A DNA stretch of 64,000 nt. Source: Aliikangiella maris. GTDB lineage: Bacteria > Pseudomonadota > Gammaproteobacteria > Enterobacterales > Kangiellaceae. A program made the position numbers and the translations under genes. This document shows, piece by piece, positions 10,029-18,629 of the stretch. The DNA lies in NCBI RefSeq assembly GCF_040719265.1, contig NZ_JBFDAH010000012.1, forward strand, positions 1 to 64,000, read 5' to 3'. Position 1 is the first letter of the stretch. Each line of letters begins with the position of its first letter. Under the pieces are notes generated by a model. The model was not told the DNA's origin and made no database searches. It saw only the letters and a program-made list of their open reading frames with translations.

Positions 10029-12122
10029 CTAAACTCGGCTTAGTTGCACACCTTGTTTTACCCAGCGAGCACACAGCGCTTCAGCGATTTTAGGATGTTG
10101 CGTCATAATATCATCGGCACAAAAATACACATCTGGTAGCATTTCGCTATCGCGAATCAAATCAGCAAATTTATATTCCAGCACGCCAGTTTGACGTGTG
10201 CCCAATACTTCGCCGGGCCCTCGCAATTCGAGATCTTTTTCAGCAATTACAAATCCATCATTAGATTCGCGCATGACTGTCAAACGTTGTTTGGCGTTTT
10301 TAGATAATGGCGCTTTATACAGCAATACACAGTGGCTTTCTTTCTCTCCTCGACCAACACGACCGCGCAATTGGTGAAGTTGTGATAATCCTAAACGTTC
10401 CGGATTTTCGATGATCATTAAACTGGCATTCGGGACATCAACACCGACTTCAATGACGGTAGTTGCTACCAATAAATTTAATTCATGATCTTTAAACGCT
10501 TGCATCAATTGCTGTTTTTCATCAGACTTTAACCGGCCATGGATTAATCCAATTTTTAATTCGGGTAAAGCCTGCTGTAGCTGTTGGTGAGTGACTTCTG
10601 CTGCTTGACACTGAAGCTCTTCAGACTCATCAATTAAAGTACAAACCCAATAGACTTGACGATTTTCAGTAATACAGTTGGCTCTGACTCTCTCGATAAG
10701 TTGTGCTCTTTTAGTTTCATCCATAACAATAGTCGTGATGGGTTTACGCCCGGGGGGGCGCTCATCAATAACCGATAAGTCTAAATCAGCAAAAGCGGTT
10801 TGAGCAAGTGTGCGCGGAATTGGTGTTGCTGTCATTACCAGTTGGTGGGGTTGATATTGCTGATTATTAGCAGCTAATCCTTTTTCTAACAGGGTTTTAC
10901 GCTGTTCTACCCCAAAACGATGTTGTTCGTCGATTACCACCAGGGCTAATTGATTGAAGGAAACTTGTTGCTGAAATAGAGCGTGAGTACCAATAATCAT
11001 TTGTGCATCACCTTGCTCAATTGCTGCAAGTGCCGCTCGCTTTTCGGCAGCGGGCATTTTGCTGGTAAGTAAGCAAGTTGTAATTTGCCAAGGTTTAAAC
11101 CATTGTGTAAAAGATTTAAAGTGTTGCTCGGCTAAAATTTCTGTTGGCGCCATAATTACGGCCTGTAATCCTGCGCCAACAACATCGAGCATACACATTG
11201 CCGCAACTAATGTTTTGCCACTTCCAACATCTCCTTGCACCAAACGCATCATTGGATAGGAATGCTGCAAGTCTTGTCTGATTTCCTGGATAACTCTTTG
11301 TTGTGCATTAGTCAGTTTAAATGGCAAAGATTGCAAAAATTTTTCGCTGCTACTATGTGGCTTTTTAATCGCATAGGCTTGATGTTGTTGGATAGACTTT
11401 TTGACTTTTTGGAGTGCGATATGTTGCGCTACCAACTCTTCAAATGCTAACCGTTTAATTAGTGGATGATCACCATTTTCAATAGCATTTAATGAAAGAT
11501 CTAACGGAGGTTGATGAAGCATTAATAATGCTTTGGCTAAGGCAGGAAACTGCAATTTAGTCAGCCATTCAGATGGAATAAGCTCGGTTACTTCAGCGCG
11601 TTTTAAATAGTTTAATGCCTGCTGCATGATTGCCGTCAGTGAGCGTTGTTGCAGTCCTTCTGTCGTTGGATAGATTGCTTTTAAGCCTTCACTTAAACGA
11701 GGTGTATTTGAATCGTGCAAAAAAGTAATTTCTGGATGAATCATTGCATAACGTTGCCCGGAAAAACTTAGTTGACCATAACATTGAATATACTCGCCGC
11801 GCACAAATTGCTTTTGCTGTGCACTAGAAAAATAAAATAAACGAATATCCATCATTCCTGTTGCATCAGACACTTTACAAACTAATGAACGACGTTTACC
11901 AAAAACGATATCTACTCGCTCAATTTGAGCAAAAACTTGAGCATACTCGCCTTGACGTAAACTACCAATAGGATGGATGCGACTGCGGTCTTGATATTTA
12001 TACGGAAGATGAAAAAGTAGATCTTCAAGCGTTCTTATGGATAGACTAGCCAGCTTCTCGGCGACTTTCGGGCCAACACCTTTCAGTGAGCTAACTTGAA
12101 TACTGGCTAGTTTCGTTTGCAA
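10029..12122 (-). CDS. recG: ATP-dependent DNA helicase RecG
   Basis: Branch-migrating helicase that remodels stalled replication forks and Holliday junctions. The 697-residue protein has the N-terminal wedge/OB region, Walker A GDVGSGKT at 297-304, the DEQH box at 398-401, helicase motif III (MTATPIPRT) and the C-terminal motif with QLRGRVGRG. Length matches the family (about 690 aa). It lies 45 bases downstream of oxyR on the same strand, an arrangement also known from Pseudomonas, so co-transcription with oxyR is likely. The end is convergent with the membrane protein gene at 8690-9961. Confidence 0.97.
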   Translation of the reverse strand: MQTKLASIQVSSLKGVGPKVAEKLASLSIRTLEDLLFHLPYKYQDRSRIHPIGSLRQGEYAQVFAQIERVDIVFGKRRSLVCKVSDATGMMDIRLFYFSSAQQKQFVRGEYIQCYGQLSFSGQRYAMIHPEITFLHDSNTPRLSEGLKAIYPTTEGLQQRSLTAIMQQALNYLKRAEVTELIPSEWLTKLQFPALAKALLMLHQPPLDLSLNAIENGDHPLIKRLAFEELVAQHIALQKVKKSIQQHQAYAIKKPHSSSEKFLQSLPFKLTNAQQRVIQEIRQDLQHSYPMMRLVQGDVGSGKTLVAAMCMLDVVGAGLQAVIMAPTEILAEQHFKSFTQWFKPWQITTCLLTSKMPAAEKRAALAAIEQGDAQMIIGTHALFQQQVSFNQLALVVIDEQHRFGVEQRKTLLEKGLAANNQQYQPHQLVMTATPIPRTLAQTAFADLDLSVIDERPPGRKPITTIVMDETKRAQLIERVRANCITENRQVYWVCTLIDESEELQCQAAEVTHQQLQQALPELKIGLIHGRLKSDEKQQLMQAFKDHELNLLVATTVIEVGVDVPNASLMIIENPERLGLSQLHQLRGRVGRGEKESHCVLLYKAPLSKNAKQRLTVMRESNDGFVIAEKDLELRGPGEVLGTRQTGVLEYKFADLIRDSEMLPDVYFCADDIMTQHPKIAEALCARWVKQGVQLSRV

Positions 12123-12167
12123 TGTTCTTTCTGTCTAAAATTAATTGGTTGGACAGGGGTAAAAAGT

Positions 12168-13094
12168 TTAATCCTTTTTTAATGGTAACAGATCGACCTG
12201 ACCTCGCAGTGCAATTTGTAAAGATTCTGCGATAACACTAATTGCTTCTTTTCGAGGAAAACTTGAACGCCATGCCAGAATAATTCTTCTTTTGGGAACA
12301 GGATCGGCAAAAGGTCGGCTATCTAAACCAGGATAATCAGCTTGTTTGGCAAGCGCAGTTACCGGCATTACGGTTATTCCCAGCTTCATTGCAACCATAT
12401 GTCGAATAGTTTCCAATGAACTGCCTACAACCCAGGCATCGGAGTTTGCAGTTGGCGAATGACAATTAGGGCAAGCTGCAACAACTTGATCGCGAAAACA
12501 GTTTCCTTTACCCAACATCAACAGTTCATTACTGGGAATGTCGCTGACATCGATTTTTGACATTTCACTAAATGGGTGTCCTTCATAAAATAGCGGCATA
12601 AAGTCTTCGTCATAAACTTCCATGGTTTCAATTGCCGGGTCAGAAAAGGGTAATGCTAGTACGGCGACATCGATTTCTGCTGTAAGTAATTTTTTGCGTA
12701 AATTTTCGGTGTAGTCTTCATCAATATGCAATGGCATTTGAGGAAATTTTTCGCGCATAAATGGAATTAGAGAAGGATACAGATACGGTCCGATAGTAAA
12801 AATTGCGCCCATTTTGAGTACACCATCAAGCGGACTTTTTTGTACACTTTTTAAATAATTGAGTTTTTCAGCCTCTTCAATAACTTTTTGTGCCTGCTGG
12901 ACGACAGATTCCCCCTCGGGTGTCACTTCAACTTGTCGTTTGCCACGTTGAAATATTGTAATGCCAAGCTCTTCTTCGAGCTTTCTGACTGCAATACTCA
13001 GGCTGGGTTGACTAACGTGGCATGCTTCGGCTGCTTTACTGAAATGTTGTGTTTGTGCAACAGCGACAATGTACCTCAGTTCATTTAGTGTCAT
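12168..13094 (-). CDS. oxyR: LysR-type peroxide sensor OxyR
   Basis: Redox-sensing transcription regulator. The N-terminal LysR helix-turn-helix covers about residues 1-60 (SQPSLSIAVRKLEEELG), followed by the substrate-binding-like effector domain. The two redox cysteines C199 and C208 fall at exactly the E. coli OxyR positions in the motif GNCFRDQVVAAC; an extra cysteine C211 follows. Peroxide is expected to form the C199-C208 disulfide and switch DNA binding. The 308-residue length is normal. It is the first gene of a probable oxyR-recG unit. The 1.1-kb region upstream should contain its promoter and autoregulatory site. Confidence 0.95.
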   Translation of the reverse strand: MTLNELRYIVAVAQTQHFSKAAEACHVSQPSLSIAVRKLEEELGITIFQRGKRQVEVTPEGESVVQQAQKVIEEAEKLNYLKSVQKSPLDGVLKMGAIFTIGPYLYPSLIPFMREKFPQMPLHIDEDYTENLRKKLLTAEIDVAVLALPFSDPAIETMEVYDEDFMPLFYEGHPFSEMSKIDVSDIPSNELLMLGKGNCFRDQVVAACPNCHSPTANSDAWVVGSSLETIRHMVAMKLGITVMPVTALAKQADYPGLDSRPFADPVPKRRIILAWRSSFPRKEAISVIAESLQIALRGQVDLLPLKKD

Positions 13095-13679
13095 GACAAT
13101 AACCTTTAAGGTTGGATTGTGAATATCATAAAACTATAGAATGCTCGGTGCAATAAATATTTTATATAAAATAGCGATATTGTGATATTGGAAATGTTGG
13201 TTGTAGTGAAAAACTGCTGCAAAATCCGTATTGATTTCAAATAGATCAATCGCACATCGATAATTAGCTTACAAGCTTCTTTGCTTGTGAAACATTTAGG
13301 TTAAAACTGTGGAACAAGGTTAAAAGTGAAATGAGTTGTAAGCCCAGTGGTAATTTGGCTAGCGTTTGGTTTGAATGAACATTAATCACTATGTTGTGAT
13401 AAACATTTTAAATAAAATTTTATGGTTATAACTCATCAAGAAGATGTCTTTTAACGCTGCTATCTGTTCGTATTAAAAATAGGCGATACAACTATCAAGA
13501 AAAAAAGATGAGGGTAAATAAAAAGGGCGTAAATAATAAGAGAGTCAATAAGTGCTATTCAATCTGAATGTGAACTTACTTATTAGAAATCTTATGAAGA
13601 TAATGTTAATTAACAATAGTTAATTGGTTAAAGCGAGTTAAATTTCGGTTAAACCGAGGAACTTTTTACATTGTAAAAT

Positions 13680-13832
13680 AATGAAATATCTTTGCAATGT
13701 TTATTCAAGTTTAATTCAACGGAGTATTGGTTGTTTTTAATTTTAAAAAATAGTCTTATATGGGGGTAGCTTCATTATCGCTACATCCCTGGTTGTTAAC
13801 CCTCATTGATCTGCCGATCTGAGGGTTTTTTT
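13680..13832 (+). ncRNA. candidate small RNA ending at a terminator
   Basis: Two hairpins stand next to each other: a 5+3 bp stem with a 9-base loop and 2-base bulge (GGGGTAGC...GCTAC at 13762-13789) and an intrinsic terminator (AACCCTCA...TGAGGG, 13798-13825, then seven T). A possible promoter is TTTACA with TATCTT 16 bases later near 13665-13695. No coding frame explains why a terminator should be here on the plus strand, so a short untranslated transcript is a reasonable guess. Start is inferred; only the 3' end is well supported. Confidence 0.35.
13798..13832 (+). terminator. intrinsic terminator in the oxyR upstream region
   Basis: Stem AACCCTCA/TGAGGGTT with an inner GATC/GATC extension around loop TGCC and a TT bulge, followed directly by a run of T. 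No annotated plus-strand gene ends nearby. Confidence 0.7.
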
Positions 13833-14202
13833 ATGCCTGACAAAAACAAACCGAAAAATAAATAATTATGTTGTCTGCTTGTTGAAAGAATATGAACTCA
13901 ACAAAACATGAGTAAAAAATACGAAATAAAATATTATGCTCTTGAATAAATTTTAACGTTTTTTGAGGAGTATTGATTGATTAAATCAGCAGATATTTGA
14001 GCGGTAATAAATTAAATTTATTGGATTGAGTTGAATAATTAAATTGAAGTAAATCTGAATCTGAATGATCAAATAAATTTTTTAATAAAAATGCACGTTA
14101 AGTAATGAGTTGCTACATGAATTGCTGCCAAATAAAAAATATTATGTACACTAATAAAAGTTTTATTTGGCGTCACGAAAACATTTCATTCTCATTGTTC
14201 TT

Positions 14203-14652
14203 TCAATTAAATTGATAATGAATCGTTACTTCACCAGTTGAAGAGTTTTTTTCTTCACTGAGTAATGTCACATTTTGTGTTGTTTTAAACGACTGCTCAA
14301 AGTTGGTCGATTTTTCTTTATTGACCGGCTGAATCGTATAGCCCTTTTTAGGTAACGTCACGATTTTGGCTTGAATCTGATACTTCTTTAAAATACGACG
14401 TAAATGACAAATAGCATGGGTTAAGCCTTGTTCGCCAGTGTATTCATTTCCATCCCAAATTGTAGAAATAAGATAGTCTCGCAAAATAACTTTATTCGGC
14501 TTTTTTACCAGCTCTATCAGCAGTTGCCAAAGCTTGCTTCTTAATCTAACGACCTCATTGGGAGTATGAAGTGTTTGTGAGTCAGAATCTAACTTGCATC
14601 CGCAAAATTCAATAACAGGGGTTTCAGTATTCCAGTGGTCCATATTATTCAT
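14203..14652 (-). CDS. stand-alone OmpR/ToxR-type winged-helix DNA-binding protein
   Basis: A 149-residue protein whose residues about 20-108 match the transcriptional regulatory protein C-terminal winged helix (Trans_reg_C): VVRLRSKLWQLLIELVKKP, the recognition helix around EQGLTHAICHLRRILKK, and the LPKKGYTI wing. There is no receiver domain; after the wing only about 40 polar residues follow and no transmembrane helix is seen, so it is not a full ToxR/CadC protein. It is divergent from the TonB-dependent receptor gene at 15146, making that gene or itself a plausible target. The sequence ACGAAA(A)CATTTCAT occurs on both sides of the gene. Confidence 0.8.
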   Translation of the reverse strand: MNNMDHWNTETPVIEFCGCKLDSDSQTLHTPNEVVRLRSKLWQLLIELVKKPNKVILRDYLISTIWDGNEYTGEQGLTHAICHLRRILKKYQIQAKIVTLPKKGYTIQPVNKEKSTNFEQSFKTTQNVTLLSEEKNSSTGEVTIHYQFN

Positions 14653-15145
14653 ATTAGTTGTTCTCGATTATTAGTTTCGTGACGTTAGAACTAAATACGA
14701 AGCTGATCGTATTAAACTACGAAACATTTCATAGTTCAAGTTTCTAGTATACGTAAAGTGAGTTTTTTTTGTTTTTCCAAATGTATCAAATTATGTTAGA
14801 TGTAGAGGTCACTCGCACAAAAAACGTAATAACCTTAAAATTATTGCTGTTACTCTTTGTTTTTAAAAGATTTTTTTTAACATCTGAATCAATTTAATTT
14901 CAAGCTAAATTCAACCTATAGACAATATTTTCTAATAGAACTTTCCGTTATATTGCTGTAGAGCTGAGTTTTAGACCTATTTTTTAGAATTATAAGCACA
15001 AAAAATTTGGCTCTTTTTTCACTGCATTTTAAAAATTATCTTCTTGATTGAGGCGGCTCGATCTCGCCTGTTCGATTCGCAAAAGCAAAGAAGAAATTTT
15101 AAAAATCATTGACTAACTAACTACTAGATAGAGGATTTAAAGATT
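14653..15145. other. divergent regulatory spacer
   Basis: Divergent intergenic region between the winged-helix gene and the first TonB-dependent receptor. It contains AGTTTCGT at 14673-14680 and the inverted half ACGAAAC at 14719-14725, close to the regulator's start, which could form an operator. No coding frame is supported. The receptor is preceded by GAGG about 10 bases before its ATG. Confidence 0.45.
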
Positions 15146-18100
15146 ATGATAATAAACAATAAAGGATTTCGTCGTTCGCTGATCGCTGCAGCAATTGCTG
15201 CTAGTTTTATGTCAGGCGTACAAGCGGCGAATAATACTTCAAATATTGTTGGAACAATTATCACAAATACGGGTTCGGATTATTCAATTTCAGTTAAAGA
15301 TGTTAATACTGGACGCACCCGAACAATCGCAATTGACGCTGATGGCAGTTATCGTTTTTCTGCATTACCTGTCGGTGAATATGAAATCGTTGTAACAAAT
15401 GCCCAAGGAGATGTTGTTGCAAAAGAAACAAAGCGCTTGGGCCTTGGTTCAAATACCATTGCTGATTTTGATTTGACAGAAAATGATAATTCTCAAGTCA
15501 TTCAAATTGTTGGTTCGAGAGTCGCGGGTGTTGATACCACATCAATGGATTCCGGACTCGTTGTTTCTGAAGTACAAATCGATTTAATGCCGGTTGCGCG
15601 CAATGCTACTGCTGTTCAAATGTTGGCGGCGGGTACAATTACGGGTGATTCAAAATTTGGTGTTGAAGGAGGCAATGGTTATGTGTCTTTTGGAGGATCG
15701 TCAATTGGCGAGAACTCCTGTTACATTAACGGTGTTGAAGTAACCAATACACGACAGGGGATTGGTTGTGGCTCAGTTCCATTTGAATTTTATAAAGAGT
15801 TTCAGGTGAAAACAGGTGGCTACTCAGCTCAGTTTGGCCGAACTACCGGCGGTTTACTCAATGCGGTCACCAAAAGTGGTGGTAGCGAATGGGAGTTTGC
15901 TGCAACAATGGATTGGACACCAGAGTATAAAGATAATAACAATCGTTCTTATGCATTAAATAATTCTCGCGATGTATTTAATGATACCAGTCAAAATGAG
16001 CGCTCATCGCTTGACTATACGCTTTCTGCTTCTGGACCTTTAATTGATGACAGCTTATTTGTTTACGCTATTGTGAATCCTCGTGATACTTCAAACACTT
16101 TTGCTTACACTCCAAATCGAGTGCGCTTTAATCCGGTTGATCAATTACGTACTATTGAAGCATCAGGTGGTGATAACTTATTTTGGGGATTAAAACTAGA
16201 TTGGTACATGCACCAGAATCATTCGTTAAGCTATTTTGGTTATTCTGATCGAGTAGATGCTTTAGATGCCCGATATGCTTATGATCCTGATAGCGGTGAA
16301 GTAGGTGACTTAATTGGCACATTTGATCGTAAGCGGGGTGGTGAGTTACATAGTTTTAACTATACCGGTTATGTCACTGATAATTTAACGGTTAGCGCGA
16401 TTTATGCAGAAATCGATACCGAATATACCAGTCAGCCAACGGTGATTGACTGTCCAATTATTTCAGAAACTCGAACTAATCCTGCTGTTGATGCCAGCGA
16501 TTATAAGTGTGGTGCAGGTGGAAATATTGGTGATGATTATGATAACAATGAGCAGATTCGCTTGGATTTGGAATATTCATTAGGCGATCACTTGCTACGA
16601 GCGGGATATGATTATCAAGATCGTCAATCTCGACGAACTTCGGAATATGTTGGCGGACATACTTACACTTATATTACTTTAGCGCCTAATGCGAGTATTC
16701 AGGGAACTAATGGCGAGATTTATACGAATATTAGCCAAGATCCAATTGATTATGTCAGTGATCGAATTTTCGTTGGTGGTGGTGATTTCGGTAGCGAGTT
16801 AACGGCATACTATGTTGAAGATCAATGGCAAGTAACGGATGATTTAACTTTAACGCTGGGTGCGCGTAAAGACTCTTTTGTTAACACGGGAACCACAGGC
16901 GTTAACTTTGTTGATCTCGAAACTGATTGGGCGCCTCGTTTAGGGTTTAGTTGGGATGTTAATGGTGATGGTGAGTCAAAGTTATATGGAACTTTCGGTC
17001 GTTACTATTTGCCTGTTCCAAATAATACCAACTATCGAGCTGCCGCAGGTGTAAGTGATAAAACCACTTATTATACTTTCACCGGAATTGATACCAATGA
17101 TGGTTCACCAACTGGATTGACGCCAATCAACGGTGATTTAGCTGCTTCTACTGCGGTGAATTCTTTACCGGTTGCGCCGAGTGTGGCCACATTCCAGTCT
17201 GAAGAAGCTGAACCATTTTTTAAAGAAGAGTTTATCTTGGGTTATGAGCGTCAATTAGACGAAGGCTTAATTGGTTCGGTTAGATATGTAAACCGTGATG
17301 TCGGCAGTGCGCTAGATGATTACTGTGGACCTTATGCATCTCCAGGGTCTTGTACACTGGTTAACCCAGGTAAAGCTGGTACTTGGTCTCGTGACACTGA
17401 CGGCGATGCCCTTCCTGATCCTGGATCGCGTCGAACTTATACGGCAGCAGAAATTGGATTACCAAAACCAAAAATCAGCTACGAGTCACTTCAGTTTGAA
17501 ATTAAAAACAGTAGTGATAAATTGAATTGGACTTTTGTTTACACTTGGAGCAGAAGTATTGGTAACTTTGAAGGCGCATTAAAATCTGATATCAACCAAC
17601 CCGATGCTGGATTAACCCAAGATTGGGATTTCCCCGCCTTGATGGATGGTGCGTATGGTTATTTACCAAATGATCGTCGTCATAGTTTCAAATTTTTTGG
17701 TAGTTACAGCTTTACCGATAATTTAAACGTTGGATGGAACAGCTCGCTGACCAGTGGCCGACCGTTGAGTACATTTGGACAAGGTTATCCTGATACAAGT
17801 GCGGATGTTTATGGTAGCTATGGCGATACTTTCTATTTGTTTACTAATCAGTGTCCTGATACGAATAACAATGGCAAGTGTGAGCAACCAGAAAAAATTT
17901 ATATCAAAACGCCTCGTGGAACCGCGGGTCGAACACCTTGGTTGTTCTCTCTTGATGTATCCTTAAACTATGACTTTGAGTTGTCGGGTGTTGATATGCG
18001 AGCTTCGTTTGACGTATACAATATTCTCGATGTTCAAGAAGTCACTTCACAGAATGAACACTATGAAGCGCGAGGATCGGAAGGACAAATTAATCAGTGG

Positions 18101-18166
18101 TACGGTGCGGCTTACACATGGCAAGCGCCACGCTCTTATGGGATAAGTCTAGAAGCAAGATTTTAA
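15146..18166 (+). CDS. TonB-dependent outer-membrane receptor with N-terminal carboxypeptidase-regulatory-like domain
   Basis: Large outer-membrane beta-barrel of 1006 residues. A signal peptide covers about residues 1-27 (cleavage after VQA). Residues about 30-110 form a small beta-sandwich of the CarboxypepD_reg type, then a TonB-box-like IQIVGSRV segment (about 114-122), a plug domain (about 130-245), and a barrel ending in the aromatic residue F (SLEARF). This arrangement is that of Oar-like TonB-dependent receptors. The ligand cannot be read from sequence; peptides or other large nutrients are possible. A terminator follows 25 bases after the stop, so it is probably monocistronic. Confidence 0.9.
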   Translation: MIINNKGFRRSLIAAAIAASFMSGVQAANNTSNIVGTIITNTGSDYSISVKDVNTGRTRTIAIDADGSYRFSALPVGEYEIVVTNAQGDVVAKETKRLGLGSNTIADFDLTENDNSQVIQIVGSRVAGVDTTSMDSGLVVSEVQIDLMPVARNATAVQMLAAGTITGDSKFGVEGGNGYVSFGGSSIGENSCYINGVEVTNTRQGIGCGSVPFEFYKEFQVKTGGYSAQFGRTTGGLLNAVTKSGGSEWEFAATMDWTPEYKDNNNRSYALNNSRDVFNDTSQNERSSLDYTLSASGPLIDDSLFVYAIVNPRDTSNTFAYTPNRVRFNPVDQLRTIEASGGDNLFWGLKLDWYMHQNHSLSYFGYSDRVDALDARYAYDPDSGEVGDLIGTFDRKRGGELHSFNYTGYVTDNLTVSAIYAEIDTEYTSQPTVIDCPIISETRTNPAVDASDYKCGAGGNIGDDYDNNEQIRLDLEYSLGDHLLRAGYDYQDRQSRRTSEYVGGHTYTYITLAPNASIQGTNGEIYTNISQDPIDYVSDRIFVGGGDFGSELTAYYVEDQWQVTDDLTLTLGARKDSFVNTGTTGVNFVDLETDWAPRLGFSWDVNGDGESKLYGTFGRYYLPVPNNTNYRAAAGVSDKTTYYTFTGIDTNDGSPTGLTPINGDLAASTAVNSLPVAPSVATFQSEEAEPFFKEEFILGYERQLDEGLIGSVRYVNRDVGSALDDYCGPYASPGSCTLVNPGKAGTWSRDTDGDALPDPGSRRTYTAAEIGLPKPKISYESLQFEIKNSSDKLNWTFVYTWSRSIGNFEGALKSDINQPDAGLTQDWDFPALMDGAYGYLPNDRRHSFKFFGSYSFTDNLNVGWNSSLTSGRPLSTFGQGYPDTSADVYGSYGDTFYLFTNQCPDTNNNGKCEQPEKIYIKTPRGTAGRTPWLFSLDVSLNYDFELSGVDMRASFDVYNILDVQEVTSQNEHYEARGSEGQINQWYGAAYTWQAPRSYGISLEARF

Positions 18167-18190
18167 ATTTGTTATAAAAAAATAAATTTT

Positions 18191-18220
18191 AAGCTCGACA
18201 TGTTATTTGTCGAGCTTTTA
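18191..18220 (+). terminator. intrinsic terminator after the first receptor gene
   Basis: Perfect 10-bp stem AAGCTCGACA/TGTCGAGCTT around a 7-base loop, followed by TTT. Confidence 0.8.
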
Positions 18221-18629
18221 TACTCGCTTTGTTATTAAACGCGCTATCATTTTCAATTCACAATTTTAATATTGTCATTGCTATAATCACTTTTGTATTT
18301 TGATGAAATTGCAAGGGTAAAGGAACCCATTGCAATTTGAGGTGCTAAGTGATTTGTTGCAATTTCGCCAAGGCTCATCACTCACTTTTGTTGTTAACGA
18401 TGTGTGATTTTTCTAGTTAAGATTTTAGATAATTACGAGATGTCGTGGTCAGGGTTAAAGAAGCCGTTTGGACTTACTAATAATAGTACTTGCAATTATT
18501 ATCTCAAATAGTTATAAATTAAATAGATCGAATATTTTTAACAAAGATATTAAAACTGAAAACCTGCAAACTGGCGAAAAGTTTGTTATTGTAAGTGCTT
18601 CTGATAATAATTAAAACGTACACTATTTA
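18221..18629. other. intergenic region between the two receptor genes
   Basis: About 400 bases of AT-rich sequence without a supported gene. An imperfect repeat of GCAATTT occurs around 18335-18365. No strong hairpin or clear promoter was recognised. Confidence 0.4.

Larger units (their letters stand above)
13095..14202. other. long gene-poor region upstream of oxyR
   Basis: Very AT-rich stretch of 1.1 kb with no supported protein gene on either strand. The only clear structure is the pair of hairpins at 13762-13832, described separately. A 19-codon ATG frame at 13507 has no good ribosome site and is probably chance. The oxyR promoter must lie near 13095-13200. Confidence 0.5.

Noticed and set aside
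13507..13566. Nineteen-codon ATG frame upstream of oxyR
   Set aside because: No convincing ribosome site and a very AT-rich, Lys/Asn-rich product; probably chance.
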